A program made the position numbers and the translations under genes. A model generated the notes under the pieces. It was not told where the DNA came from, searched no databases, and saw only the letters and a list, made by a program, of their open reading frames with translations. Shown here one piece after another: positions 42,111 to 50,948 of a stretch of DNA of 64,000 nt. The first letter of the stretch is position 1. Every line of letters begins with the position of its first letter. The stretch is taken from contig JAUIIV010000003.1 of assembly GCA_030431675.1 (NCBI GenBank), positions 97,887 to 161,886 on the forward strand. The letters are read 5' to 3'. The DNA comes from Gammaproteobacteria bacterium (lineage in GTDB: Bacteria; Pseudomonadota; Gammaproteobacteria; UBA6186; Azoamicaceae).

Positions 42111-44525
42111 ATGCCTAAACCTCCTACCTATGAGCGACCAGATGATTCGCCAACCGATGATTTTAAGAGGAAGCTTGAAGACTCTTTAAAATCAAGACAA
42201 AAAAAGCAGGATAAATATCCAGTAAATCCTGTGGATCCCTTTGAGGAATTTGATGCTTCTTACGAAGAAGATAATCTTAAACAGAACAAAAGCAAGCGCA
42301 CTAGTGGTGTAGGACTGTCAACAATTCGTGATTTTGTACGTTCTATGTTTCAAGTATTAATGAAGTATACGTTTTTTAAAGGGAAAAAAAGTAAAAACAA
42401 AAATCATGCCCGAAGAAACTGTGAAAAACATTTTGTCAAACCGTTGATTTCTGTTTTATTAAAATTTAAGTCGAGGTTTAGATCTAAATCATCTAGTAAT
42501 AGTTTATTTATGGGTTCTGATTCAGACGGAAATTCTATTAATAGCCAGGCAACCTCCAGTACTAATCTAGAACTACAACCTCAGGCTGAATCTGCTTCTG
42601 TTGCTAGGGCTGTTGATGCAGCTGTAGATAGTGCTATAGCAGAAATTAGTAAAGTACCAAATCAAACAAATATGACACAAGCAGCTATACATAGTATAAA
42701 TGGTGCAATATATAAAATTTTTCGTGCTTGGAAACCAGAAATGGCTAACAAGGAGTTGCTAGAAATGGCTGCTTCATTAAAATCTACCCAGGTTGATTGG
42801 GTAGCAGAGCATTTGGGTATTTCAAAAACTGAAGCATCTAAAGTTATTGTTGCTGCGCCAGAATCAATGACATCAGTTAATGATACATCATCTCCTGTTA
42901 CTTCCTCTGCATCAACTGTAGATGACTCTCCTGTAGCAACAACGCCTAAACCAGTAGAAGACAAAGAGTTGCCTCCAGTAGGTAGAGTTAAAGCGCTCGC
43001 ACAATTGTATGAACGTGGGCATCATATAAATGCAAAAGAAGAATCCAGTAACGCAAATAAAACGATGAGTTGGGCACGAGAAGGCAATCAAAATGCAGAT
43101 AGAGGTTATCCTTCAAGAGAAAGCTCAAGTTCTACAGATACTCAAACTTCAACTCCAACATCCTTGCAAGCAGAACCTCCTGGAAGTCCTAAGCACACGT
43201 ATGGGGGAGTAGAAGATGCTATCAGTAGTGTTGCAGGATATAGTGATAGTTATATGGATAAGTATATTGATAAGCTAGATAAAGAAGCTAGAGAATTGTT
43301 AGGTGATAGATATTCAGAAGCTAATAGTATCTTGTTAAACACGCAACAAATACGTGGTATAGGCCAATATCTAGCAGCAAATCAAAATGCAATAGAAGAA
43401 TGGTTTGCTGACAATCCAAATGAAGTGATTCTGAGGATTGGTAAAAAGGTTAGGCAACGTGATAAACAATTTCAGGGAGGGGAATTAGATAGAACTGTTG
43501 AAATTCATCGAAGTGCTGATGGAGGTTTTAAAGTTTATGTTGCAATATCTAGGAAGCTTGCAACAGGGCATAAAAAAATGGAACTAGCTAGAGAGGGGAC
43601 ATTTAAAAAGGTAACGCGTTTGGTGTTGTTAAACCCGGAAGAATTGTCTGATAAGACAAAACTACTTGGTACAGTATCTAAAAGACAAATAAACCCTACT
43701 AAAGAGATGTATGATGAATTGAATGTAGAACGTAAAGTTTATGGAGATGATTCGGGTGCTGTTTCCGTAGGACGAGAATACAGTAAACGGCCTGAGGAGA
43801 GGGTGGTGCGCACCTCAGAAACAAGTGCGCTTGGCGATTTGAATATGTTAATAGAGCCTGGCTCTAACGATTTGTATGCCTCAGATAGTAGCTATGACCC
43901 AAGTGACCCAAAAGGTTCAGTATTACGAATTAATGAGAGAATAACAGATGATATTTTAGAGTGTATGCAAAAAATTCACTCTAAGGGCTATGTGCATAAT
44001 GATATTAAACCAGACAACATTCTTTTAGTTCGAGATGAGAAAGGCAGGTTGCGGGCGCGCGTATCTGACTTTGGATGGGCTATGAAAATTGGTAAGGGTC
44101 AACCAATGGCTACACTTCATTATGCTTCCCCTCAAGTATTCCAAACACATCTAGCAAAAGAGACAGAGCAGTCAGAGTATTTTAAGAATAAATACCCAGC
44201 TATAGGACGCGCAGTATATCGTGATATGAAAGGGTGGGGTTTGAGGGGCTTATCCAGACTTCCGAAAGGGGCAAACCCTAAAGATGATATGTGGGCGGTG
44301 GGAATAACACTGCTTCACTTACATGGTGTAGAATTTTCTGTTGAGAGAAAAGAGAAGTTGCAAGAAGTCCTGCAAGATAAAAATGCTCATCCATTTATAT
44401 TAAAACATAGGGAGCTGTTAAGCTCTTTATTATCTGAGCATAGAAAAGGTAGACCAACTGCAGAAAATGCGCAACGACAACTAGCAAAATCACCAACACC
44501 ACCAATCCAACGTAGACGGTATTAG
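42111..44525 (+). CDS. Eukaryotic-like Ser/Thr protein kinase with long N-terminal extension (candidate effector)
   Basis: This 804-residue protein has GGAG 8 bases before its ATG. The C-terminal third has protein-kinase motifs: catalytic loop HNDIKPDNILL (629-639, with Asn in place of the usual Arg of HRD), DFG (653-655), an activation-segment ending like LHYASPQVF, and DDMWAVGITLLHLH (helix F). The nucleotide-binding lobe is less clear; the candidate Gly/Lys region is about 440-530. Residues 60-150 are very basic (KGKKSKNKNHARR, KFKSRFRSKSSS), and 150-370 are Ser/Thr-rich and disordered. The soluble kinase domain at the C-terminus, without a transmembrane PASTA architecture, resembles Legionella-type effector kinases rather than housekeeping PknB; secretion is inference. 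Confidence 0.82.
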   Translation: MPKPPTYERPDDSPTDDFKRKLEDSLKSRQKKQDKYPVNPVDPFEEFDASYEEDNLKQNKSKRTSGVGLSTIRDFVRSMFQVLMKYTFFKGKKSKNKNHARRNCEKHFVKPLISVLLKFKSRFRSKSSSNSLFMGSDSDGNSINSQATSSTNLELQPQAESASVARAVDAAVDSAIAEISKVPNQTNMTQAAIHSINGAIYKIFRAWKPEMANKELLEMAASLKSTQVDWVAEHLGISKTEASKVIVAAPESMTSVNDTSSPVTSSASTVDDSPVATTPKPVEDKELPPVGRVKALAQLYERGHHINAKEESSNANKTMSWAREGNQNADRGYPSRESSSSTDTQTSTPTSLQAEPPGSPKHTYGGVEDAISSVAGYSDSYMDKYIDKLDKEARELLGDRYSEANSILLNTQQIRGIGQYLAANQNAIEEWFADNPNEVILRIGKKVRQRDKQFQGGELDRTVEIHRSADGGFKVYVAISRKLATGHKKMELAREGTFKKVTRLVLLNPEELSDKTKLLGTVSKRQINPTKEMYDELNVERKVYGDDSGAVSVGREYSKRPEERVVRTSETSALGDLNMLIEPGSNDLYASDSSYDPSDPKGSVLRINERITDDILECMQKIHSKGYVHNDIKPDNILLVRDEKGRLRARVSDFGWAMKIGKGQPMATLHYASPQVFQTHLAKETEQSEYFKNKYPAIGRAVYRDMKGWGLRGLSRLPKGANPKDDMWAVGITLLHLHGVEFSVERKEKLQEVLQDKNAHPFILKHRELLSSLLSEHRKGRPTAENAQRQLAKSPTPPIQRRRY

Positions 44526-44644
44526 AAATATCATTACCCTAAGAACGTAGTTACTAAAAAGTACATATTATGGTGAATATTAACATAATGTAGATTTTAT
44601 TAATCAAATAAAGTAATTTTACAAATAGCGTCGGTTGTATAAAT

Positions 44645-45277
44645 TCAATTCCTTAAATCCTCTAATATGGGCCGCAGATGCGGCCACACATTATTTAATA
44701 TTAAAGGCTGTGCACTTGCTGTAGGATGAAGTTGATCTGCTTGAAAATAGTTTAAGTCATTAGCAAATCCATCTAGTAGAAAAGGTACTAAAGCAGTGTC
44801 ATATTCATAAGCTAGATCAGGAAAAACTTGTGCAAACTCTTGTCTAAAAGCTGCGCCATAGTTATATGGTAGATGAAACCCAACAAGCAAAACTTTTGCA
44901 TCATCTGCTTGTGACTCTTTGATCATTTTGCTGAGATTGTTCTTCATATTAATAATTGGCTGTCCACGTAGGCCATCATTTGAGCCTAATGCAAGCACTA
45001 CTATCTTTGGTTTGTCTTCCTTTAGTAGTGTTGGCAGTCTACGTAACCCATCAGCTGTTGTTGCACCGCTAGTGCTGGCGTTAACAATTTTGTATATGTA
45101 ATTCTCGTCTTGCATACGTTTTGCTAATAATGCTACCCAGCCTTGCTGACTACTTATGCCATATGCAGCAGAGAGACTATCGCCTACGATCAACAGTGCT
45201 GGTTTGGCAAATGCGGGGATAGCAGTATACAGTAGTAAGATGGCAATTAAGGAACGCGCGATGATCCCAAGTTTCAC
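44645..45277 (-). CDS. tesA: Periplasmic lysophospholipase/acyl-CoA thioesterase TesA
   Basis: This 210-residue SGNH hydrolase has a signal peptide (about 1-24). Motifs are GDSLSAAYG (block I, Ser nucleophile), the Gly of block II in ASTSGATT, LGSNDGLRG (block III, Asn) and DQLHPTA (block V, Asp and His). The start is GTG 45277. It diverges from ybbA-ybbP, the same arrangement as in E. coli. The two divergent starts overlap or nearly touch, so each promoter must lie inside the other gene. Confidence 0.94.
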   Translation of the reverse strand: MKLGIIARSLIAILLLYTAIPAFAKPALLIVGDSLSAAYGISSQQGWVALLAKRMQDENYIYKIVNASTSGATTADGLRRLPTLLKEDKPKIVVLALGSNDGLRGQPIINMKNNLSKMIKESQADDAKVLLVGFHLPYNYGAAFRQEFAQVFPDLAYEYDTALVPFLLDGFANDLNYFQADQLHPTASAQPLILNNVWPHLRPILEDLRN

Positions 45278-45956
45278 GATGACAGATCCTATATTAGTGG
45301 CTACAGATCTTACTAAACAAGTTAATTTAAAAGGTAGTCAACTACAAATACTAAATAAGGTATCATTAGAAGTACAAAAATCCTCTAGCGTAGCTATCAT
45401 TGGGCCGTCAGGTGCTGGCAAAACTACTTTGTTAAGTTTGCTTGCAGGTCTAGACGTGCCATCTACAGGATCGGTAACTATGGGTGGGATAGATATTACT
45501 GCTTTGACAGAAGAGCAGCGTACTCAATTTAGGGGCAAACAAGTTGGGTTTGTGTTCCAGAACTTTTATTTATTAGAGAATCTTACTGCACTAGAAAACG
45601 TTATGTTGCCATTAGATTTACACGCTATACCTAAAGCTAAGTCCAAAGCTAGAGAAATTTTGGCGGAGGTAGGATTGCAAGACAGGTTAGATCATTATCC
45701 ACGCCAATTATCCGGAGGTGAGCAGCAGCGTGTGGCAATAGCTAGAGGATTTGTTACTGAGCCAGCAATACTATTTGCAGATGAGCCAACTGGTAATCTA
45801 GATCAAAGCACCGGCGAAAAAATTATAGATAGTATATTTCAGTTAAATAAAGATTTACAGACCACTTTAGTGGTAATAACTCATGAAGAAGGCTTAGCTC
45901 AACGTTGTGACCGAGTACTAAGACTGAGTAAAGGGGGGCTTAGATTAGCGCCTTAA
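45261..45956 (+). CDS. ybbA: ABC transporter ATP-binding protein YbbA (LolD-like)
   Basis: This 231-residue ATPase has Walker [13 protein letters not shown]-loop FVFQNFYLL, signature [14 protein letters not shown], Walker [13 protein letters not shown] and the switch His in [11 protein letters not shown] 45261 has AAGGA 7 bases upstream; ATG 45279 is an alternative that would avoid overlap with tesA. The tesA/ybbA/ybbP context identifies YbbA, partner of the YbbP permease, rather than LolD. The complex is linked to hydrophobic-compound or fatty-acid extrusion with TesA. Confidence 0.94.
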   Translation: MIPSFTMTDPILVATDLTKQVNLKGSQLQILNKVSLEVQKSSSVAIIGPSGAGKTTLLSLLAGLDVPSTGSVTMGGIDITALTEEQRTQFRGKQVGFVFQNFYLLENLTALENVMLPLDLHAIPKAKSKAREILAEVGLQDRLDHYPRQLSGGEQQRVAIARGFVTEPAILFADEPTGNLDQSTGEKIIDSIFQLNKDLQTTLVVITHEEGLAQRCDRVLRLSKGGLRLAP

Positions 45957-48355
45957 ATTTAATATTACGCGACTACCGTAGTCGTCAATTACAAGTACTA
46001 ATTATTGCTACACTATTGGCAGTTATCTGTTTAACATCTATAGGCTTCTTTATAGATAGCGTCTACGGGTTATTAGCTAATACACAGGCCTCACTAATAG
46101 GTGGAGACAGAGTAATTAGCTCGCCTACTCCTGTAGAACAAGGAATAAAAGATCTTGCTAAAGATAGTAATTTAGAGATCGCCGAAACTATAAGCTTTTT
46201 TAGTATGCTTACCAGCGAGAATAATTTAGCGCTCACATCACTCAAAGCTGTTGACAGTAGTTACCCATTAAGAGGTCAACTATACATTGATGGTCAACCT
46301 ACTACTGCTGTGCCACTGCTTGGTGAAATATGGTTGGAAGAAAGAGCTATGTTGTTATTGGGTGTACAACTTGGTGACCAAGTTACTATAGATAGCAGCA
46401 ACTTCAAAGTAAGCAATGTTTTAACCTTGGAGCCAGATAGAGTTAGTGGTGGGTTTTCTTTTGCGCCACGCGGTATTATAAATAAACAGGATTTGTATAA
46501 TACAGCTCTGCTGCAACCTGGCAGCCGAGTAAACTATAGGTTATTAATTGCTGGTAATACGACAGATTTGGCAAAGTTTGATCAACAAATTATTGGTAAG
46601 TTAAAAGATAATCAAAAAATGCAAGTAGCGGGTGAGGAAGATGCCCGCAGTAATAACCGCTTATTACAAACTACCAGCTTTTTGCGTTTAGCATTATTGG
46701 TTAATATTATTTTAGTTTCTGTTGTGATAGGTATAGTGGCTTTTATTTATATTGCTGGGCATATGCGTGAGGTAGCAATTATACGCTGCATAGGAGCTAC
46801 TAGCCAGCAAGTAGTGTGGTTATTTGCATTAAGTTTTCTAGTAATAGGAATGGGGTGTGGTACTGTTGGTAGTGGTATCGGTTATATATTATCTAAGGGA
46901 CTTGGGCACATACTAGTACAGTTTCTTGATTTGCAATTGCCGGAGCCAAGCTGGATACCTGCTATAGGTGGGATTAGCTTAGCTGTTTTTCTTGTTATAG
47001 GCCTCGGGATGCCACCACTATTGATCTTGCGCAAGGTAAGTCCTGTATATGTATTACGCTCGGCTAGTATTTCTATTGATAAGTGGGTATGGTTTTGTTA
47101 CTGGATTGTGATAAGTATTTTTATTGCAGGTATCTATTACGTTGTAGCGAGCCCTGTCTTGTTTAGATATATCATCATATCTTTGTTGTCTGCCTTGGGA
47201 GCAAGTTTGCTATTTATGCAAGCGTTGTTTCGTTACATGCCTCGTTGGCTACCAGCATTACCAATAACTTTAAAAATCAGCTTAAGAAATATTATAAGCA
47301 ATTCTACTCTCAATAGCGTGCAATTTTTGGGTTTTGTACTTGTAATTACTTTAGGTACAATCTTATTCTCGATAAGAGGTGATTTATTAACTGCTTGGCA
47401 AGCTCAGATGCCAGTGGATTCCCCAAATTACTTTGCTATCAATATCCAGCCGCAGCAAGTAACACCTTTAAAATCCGATTTGTCAGCTGCTGGCATAGAT
47501 GTCCCAGAATTCTATCCAGTCATAAGAGGTAGATTAAAATCGATTAATGGCAAGCAAGCCGAGTATTGGCGTCCATTTAATCTTACCTGGACATCTACTT
47601 TGCCTTTGGATAACAAAATTTTGGGTGGGTTATGGTTGCAAGATGATAATGATGAAGTGTCAGTAGAGACTCGCATAGCCGAGAGATTAGGTATTGCCTT
47701 GGGTGATGAATTAGTCTTTGACATAATGCTGCGTGAGGTGAGAGCAAAAGTTACCAGTATTCGCTCAGTTACGTGGGAATCATTTAACCCAAATTTCTAT
47801 TTTATTTTTGCTGCAAAAATGATGCAAGACTTCTCTACAAATTACATGGCAAGCTTTTATGTAGCTAATTCATCAGATATATTATCGATGGTAAATGATT
47901 ACTCTAATATAACATTTATTAGTATTAAACCCATACTTGATCAGGCAGTACTGATATTAGATTTAGTATCTGTACTTGTTGCATACATATGGATATTTAC
48001 TTTGTTAATTGGCTTGTTGCTATTAGTAGCTATTATGCTTGCAAGTATTAAAGCACGGAATTATCAGAATAATTTGATGCGTGTGCTTGGAGCTACACAG
48101 TCACAAATACAACGCATACTTAATTATGAATTGGTCTTAATGGGCGCTAGTGCTGGCGTCGTAGGCTCGTTAATTGCAGTTTTAGCGGCTAAGTATTTAG
48201 CAACAGAGTTATTTAAGGTAAGTTACGAGGTAAACTATCTTGTGGTGCTAGCAGGCGCCTTTACAGGTATGTTACTAATGCTGTTTGGAGGTTTTTTGGG
48301 AACATTTAAAGCTTTGCGTACTAGTCCAATACAACTATTACGAAATCTGAACTAA
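45944..48355 (+). CDS. ybbP: ABC transporter permease YbbP (probable ATT start)
   Basis: This large permease has about ten transmembrane segments and two FtsX/MacB-like core domains, partner of YbbA. The first canonical start, TTG 46016, falls inside the first transmembrane helix and would delete the conserved cytoplasmic lead-in. The same frame is open upstream to a TAG at 45941 and encodes [18 protein letters not shown], the family N-terminus. The only suitable codon is ATT 45944, 5 bases after AAGGGGGG and overlapping the ybbA end by 13 bases. From there the protein is 803 residues, matching E. coli YbbP (about 804). An ATT start is inferred; a sequencing error is the main alternative. Confidence 0.85.
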   Translation: MSALNLILRDYRSRQLQVLIIATLLAVICLTSIGFFIDSVYGLLANTQASLIGGDRVISSPTPVEQGIKDLAKDSNLEIAETISFFSMLTSENNLALTSLKAVDSSYPLRGQLYIDGQPTTAVPLLGEIWLEERAMLLLGVQLGDQVTIDSSNFKVSNVLTLEPDRVSGGFSFAPRGIINKQDLYNTALLQPGSRVNYRLLIAGNTTDLAKFDQQIIGKLKDNQKMQVAGEEDARSNNRLLQTTSFLRLALLVNIILVSVVIGIVAFIYIAGHMREVAIIRCIGATSQQVVWLFALSFLVIGMGCGTVGSGIGYILSKGLGHILVQFLDLQLPEPSWIPAIGGISLAVFLVIGLGMPPLLILRKVSPVYVLRSASISIDKWVWFCYWIVISIFIAGIYYVVASPVLFRYIIISLLSALGASLLFMQALFRYMPRWLPALPITLKISLRNIISNSTLNSVQFLGFVLVITLGTILFSIRGDLLTAWQAQMPVDSPNYFAINIQPQQVTPLKSDLSAAGIDVPEFYPVIRGRLKSINGKQAEYWRPFNLTWTSTLPLDNKILGGLWLQDDNDEVSVETRIAERLGIALGDELVFDIMLREVRAKVTSIRSVTWESFNPNFYFIFAAKMMQDFSTNYMASFYVANSSDILSMVNDYSNITFISIKPILDQAVLILDLVSVLVAYIWIFTLLIGLLLLVAIMLASIKARNYQNNLMRVLGATQSQIQRILNYELVLMGASAGVVGSLIAVLAAKYLATELFKVSYEVNYLVVLAGAFTGMLLMLFGGFLGTFKALRTSPIQLLRNLN

Positions 48356-48358
48356 GAT

Positions 48359-49507
48359 ATGTTTATGAAAACGCATTTTTTCTATAGTTATATTGCCTGC
48401 TTACTATTGTTGACGGCTAATGTTAGTGCCGAGCAGCAAAAGCCTGCATATAAAACTGCAGACCCCGCTAAGAAGGTTGCAGTAGAGCAAAAATCCACTG
48501 TTGAGAAAAAAACTAGTGTTAAGAGTACTTCTCAAACCAAGAAAGTTAATAAGGAGGTGACTGCCGATACCAAGTATCTGAAAAAGGATACATCTTCTTC
48601 TGTAGGTACAAAAAAACTGCAACCGCAAGCTCAGCAAAAACAAACTAAGAATAAGCAGAAACCAGCTTACACAGCGCATAGTGACAAGCCGCATAAAGAT
48701 GACCAACATAATGCGTCTACTCGGCAAACCAATACTACTAAACATGAACAAACAAAGATTAATAATACTAAAGAAAAACAATGCCCAACAATGAGTGTAT
48801 TTATCCCAGATAACTGCGTTGATGCGGTACGTGCGCATTACATGCAAAAACACAAATGTAAAGAACCATCTAAGCCTAAGCGAGTTATAGATTCTATAAA
48901 ATTTGCGCCTTATGTTGGGGTAGAGTATATGTTTCAGCATATCCCAACTAGTGCTGATTGGCATAGTGCTGGATTTATGCCTTCTAATTTAGATGTTATA
49001 AATGGTTTTGTGGGTCTTAGATATCATCGTAATTTTGCGATAGAATTTGGTGGGTATCATACTATACGTCGTTCACAAGCTCAAAGTAATGTATTAGAAT
49101 TTGAGGGGAAAGTGGCGACTGATGATACATTAGTAATAGCGCAATTAGAAAACAAAGGTTTTAGTATTGATTGGACAGCACATTGTTTCTTAGATCCAAA
49201 ATTTAACGTTTTTGCCATAGTAGGTATGGCGAACTATCAACCTAAATTAAATATCCTCACAAGTGAAAACACTGATCTAGGTACTGCTTTGCGCTTGGTG
49301 AAGGGCCATAATACTAATGTATTTCGTCTTGGGGTAGGTATGGAGTACTTAGAATGCTGGTGGGGTGTAAGAGCTAGGGTTATTTGGGATAACACACAAA
49401 GTATGCGGTTGGATGTTATAGAAGCACAACAATTTTTTAGCTCAATTAGTCCACGTGCTTTTGGACAAACAATACTGGTAACAGTTGGTTTATTTTATAG
49501 ATTTTAG
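48359..49507 (+). CDS. Outer-membrane beta-barrel protein with long low-complexity linker
   Basis: This 382-residue protein has a signal peptide (about 1-24), then about 120 residues very rich in Lys, Thr and Gln (KKVAVEQKSTVEKKT, QAQQKQTKNKQKP), which may bind anionic polymers or cross the periplasm. A barrel domain follows from about 180: FAPYVGVEYMFQH, NGFVGLRYHRNFAIEFGGYH, FSIDWTAHCF, FRLGVGMEYLECWWGVRARVIWD, and a final TILVTVGLFYRF with the C-terminal Phe that the BAM complex recognises. It begins 3 bases after ybbP and heads a run of three barrel genes. Confidence 0.78.
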   Translation: MFMKTHFFYSYIACLLLLTANVSAEQQKPAYKTADPAKKVAVEQKSTVEKKTSVKSTSQTKKVNKEVTADTKYLKKDTSSSVGTKKLQPQAQQKQTKNKQKPAYTAHSDKPHKDDQHNASTRQTNTTKHEQTKINNTKEKQCPTMSVFIPDNCVDAVRAHYMQKHKCKEPSKPKRVIDSIKFAPYVGVEYMFQHIPTSADWHSAGFMPSNLDVINGFVGLRYHRNFAIEFGGYHTIRRSQAQSNVLEFEGKVATDDTLVIAQLENKGFSIDWTAHCFLDPKFNVFAIVGMANYQPKLNILTSENTDLGTALRLVKGHNTNVFRLGVGMEYLECWWGVRARVIWDNTQSMRLDVIEAQQFFSSISPRAFGQTILVTVGLFYRF

Positions 49508-49515
49508 GTTAGACA

Positions 49516-50193
49516 ATGCAGCGTAGTATTTTAGTATTTTTAGCTGTGTGTGCAATAGTTGGTTTAGGCCAAGCCCACGCTACTAACTATTTTGGGGTAG
49601 ATTATTTACATCGCTGGATGCATGGCCGTGATGCAAAAACCTATGCCATGCGGTTAGTGTTGCCCGAACAGTATGATAGTACGGAATTTTACTTTAGTCA
49701 TAGATTAGATAATGGTGTTGGGTTGAGTCTTGGTTTTGAGCAATCTAGCACTAGATCAAAGGCACATACATTTAGTGCAAATGAGAATTTTCTGGGTGCT
49801 CCACAAGCTGCAGGCGATAACACTAGTATTTCTATAAAGGTGCGTGCAGTAAACATAGACATAAACGGATATCTTGATCTTGATTTGGCTAAACATTGGG
49901 AAATGATTGGTCAAATGGGATTTGCTCTTATGCAATCAGATATGCGAGGCAATCTATTTAGTAATGGCGTGGTTAATGATTTAGCGCCTTCACATAATCT
50001 TTACCCAGTGCCAAGAATTGGTTTTGGGCTGCAGTATTTTCTTACTGAAGGTCTAGGGATCAGGTTTATTGGTCATTGGCTTGGTACAAGTATGTTCCAG
50101 CAGCGCTTCACTGATGAAGATGGAGTGCGTCGTACGATTAAGCCATTTCAATCTAGTTGGAATGTTGGTTTTGGGATAGTGACAAGGTTCTAA
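49516..50193 (+). CDS. Outer-membrane beta-barrel protein, second of three
   Basis: This 225-residue protein has a signal peptide (about 1-22, cleavage after AHA) and alternating strands (DAKTYAMRLVLPE, STEFYFSHRL, GVGLSLGFEQS, VNIDINGYLDLDLAKHWEMIGQMGFAL, PRIGFGLQYFLTEGLGIRFIGHWLG). It ends SSWNVGFGIVTRF, a typical barrel end with Phe. It starts 8 bases after the first barrel gene, and its TAA shares a base with the ATG of the third, so the three form an operon. Confidence 0.77.
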   Translation: MQRSILVFLAVCAIVGLGQAHATNYFGVDYLHRWMHGRDAKTYAMRLVLPEQYDSTEFYFSHRLDNGVGLSLGFEQSSTRSKAHTFSANENFLGAPQAAGDNTSISIKVRAVNIDINGYLDLDLAKHWEMIGQMGFALMQSDMRGNLFSNGVVNDLAPSHNLYPVPRIGFGLQYFLTEGLGIRFIGHWLGTSMFQQRFTDEDGVRRTIKPFQSSWNVGFGIVTRF

Positions 50194-50891
50194 TGCGTAA
50201 AATATTATTGGCGATAATCTTAGCGTGCTGTGTTTCCCCAATTTGGGCTGAAGAGCCAATACAGGGTATTTATCGCTGGACTATTGGTTTTGATATATTC
50301 TCGATGTGGGCACGTCCAAATGGACAAGATTGGGATGGTATAATTCATGAGCAACATACTTGTCAGGGATTATATATTGCCGATCGTTTTAGTAATCACT
50401 GGAGCTTTGAATTTGGTTATAGTTGGACTGATCGTAAGCCAAAGACTTTAACCACTAATACGGGTGACTTTTCTTTTGGCGCTACTTCTTCTGCTTTGAT
50501 AGATCACACCGCCAAAGTTAGGTGGTCACAAACATATTTAGATTTATATGCCCATATCCCAATCTCAAAATATGTTGAAGGCATGGCTGGATTCGGTATT
50601 GGTTGGGTTAATAGTAAATTCCATTTCTTTCATGATCCAGAGACGCCTGCTGATCCTGTTGTGGTAGCTATGAATGCAATTGGTAGACGCACAGACGCAG
50701 TTGTTAGAGCCAACATTGGTTTGCAAGCTCTATGGACAGAGCGAGTTGGATTACGTTTGCTATTTAGCTATTCGACTTTTAATAACTTACGTGTGCGTGA
50801 TATAGACGTGAATTATGTGCCTAGAAACTATATGAATAATAGTTACGCGGTGTTATTTGGGATTTATTGGAACTTTGAGGGCTATGGCTAG
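50193..50891 (+). CDS. Outer-membrane beta-barrel protein, third of three
   Basis: The ATG at 50193 overlaps the previous stop (TAATG) and gives 232 residues with a signal peptide (MRKILLAIILACCVSPIWA); the in-frame ATG at 50157 lies inside the previous gene and hides the signal. Strands include IYRWTIGFDIFSMWA, HWSFEFGYSWTD, KVRWSQTYLDLYAHIPISKYVEGMAGFGIGWV and RVGLRLLFSYSTF. It ends VLFGIYWNFEGYG, without a terminal Phe. It shares the barrel pattern of its two neighbours and is probably a diverged paralogue. Confidence 0.73.
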   Translation: MRKILLAIILACCVSPIWAEEPIQGIYRWTIGFDIFSMWARPNGQDWDGIIHEQHTCQGLYIADRFSNHWSFEFGYSWTDRKPKTLTTNTGDFSFGATSSALIDHTAKVRWSQTYLDLYAHIPISKYVEGMAGFGIGWVNSKFHFFHDPETPADPVVVAMNAIGRRTDAVVRANIGLQALWTERVGLRLLFSYSTFNNLRVRDIDVNYVPRNYMNNSYAVLFGIYWNFEGYG

Positions 50892-50948
50892 GCATTTTTT
50901 AGCTAACGAACATGGATAGTTTGTCAGCTATAGGATATAATGTGAGTC

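Noticed and set aside
46016..46018. TTG as ybbP start
   Set aside because: It falls inside the first membrane helix and drops the conserved RDYRSRQLQVL lead-in encoded in the same frame upstream.
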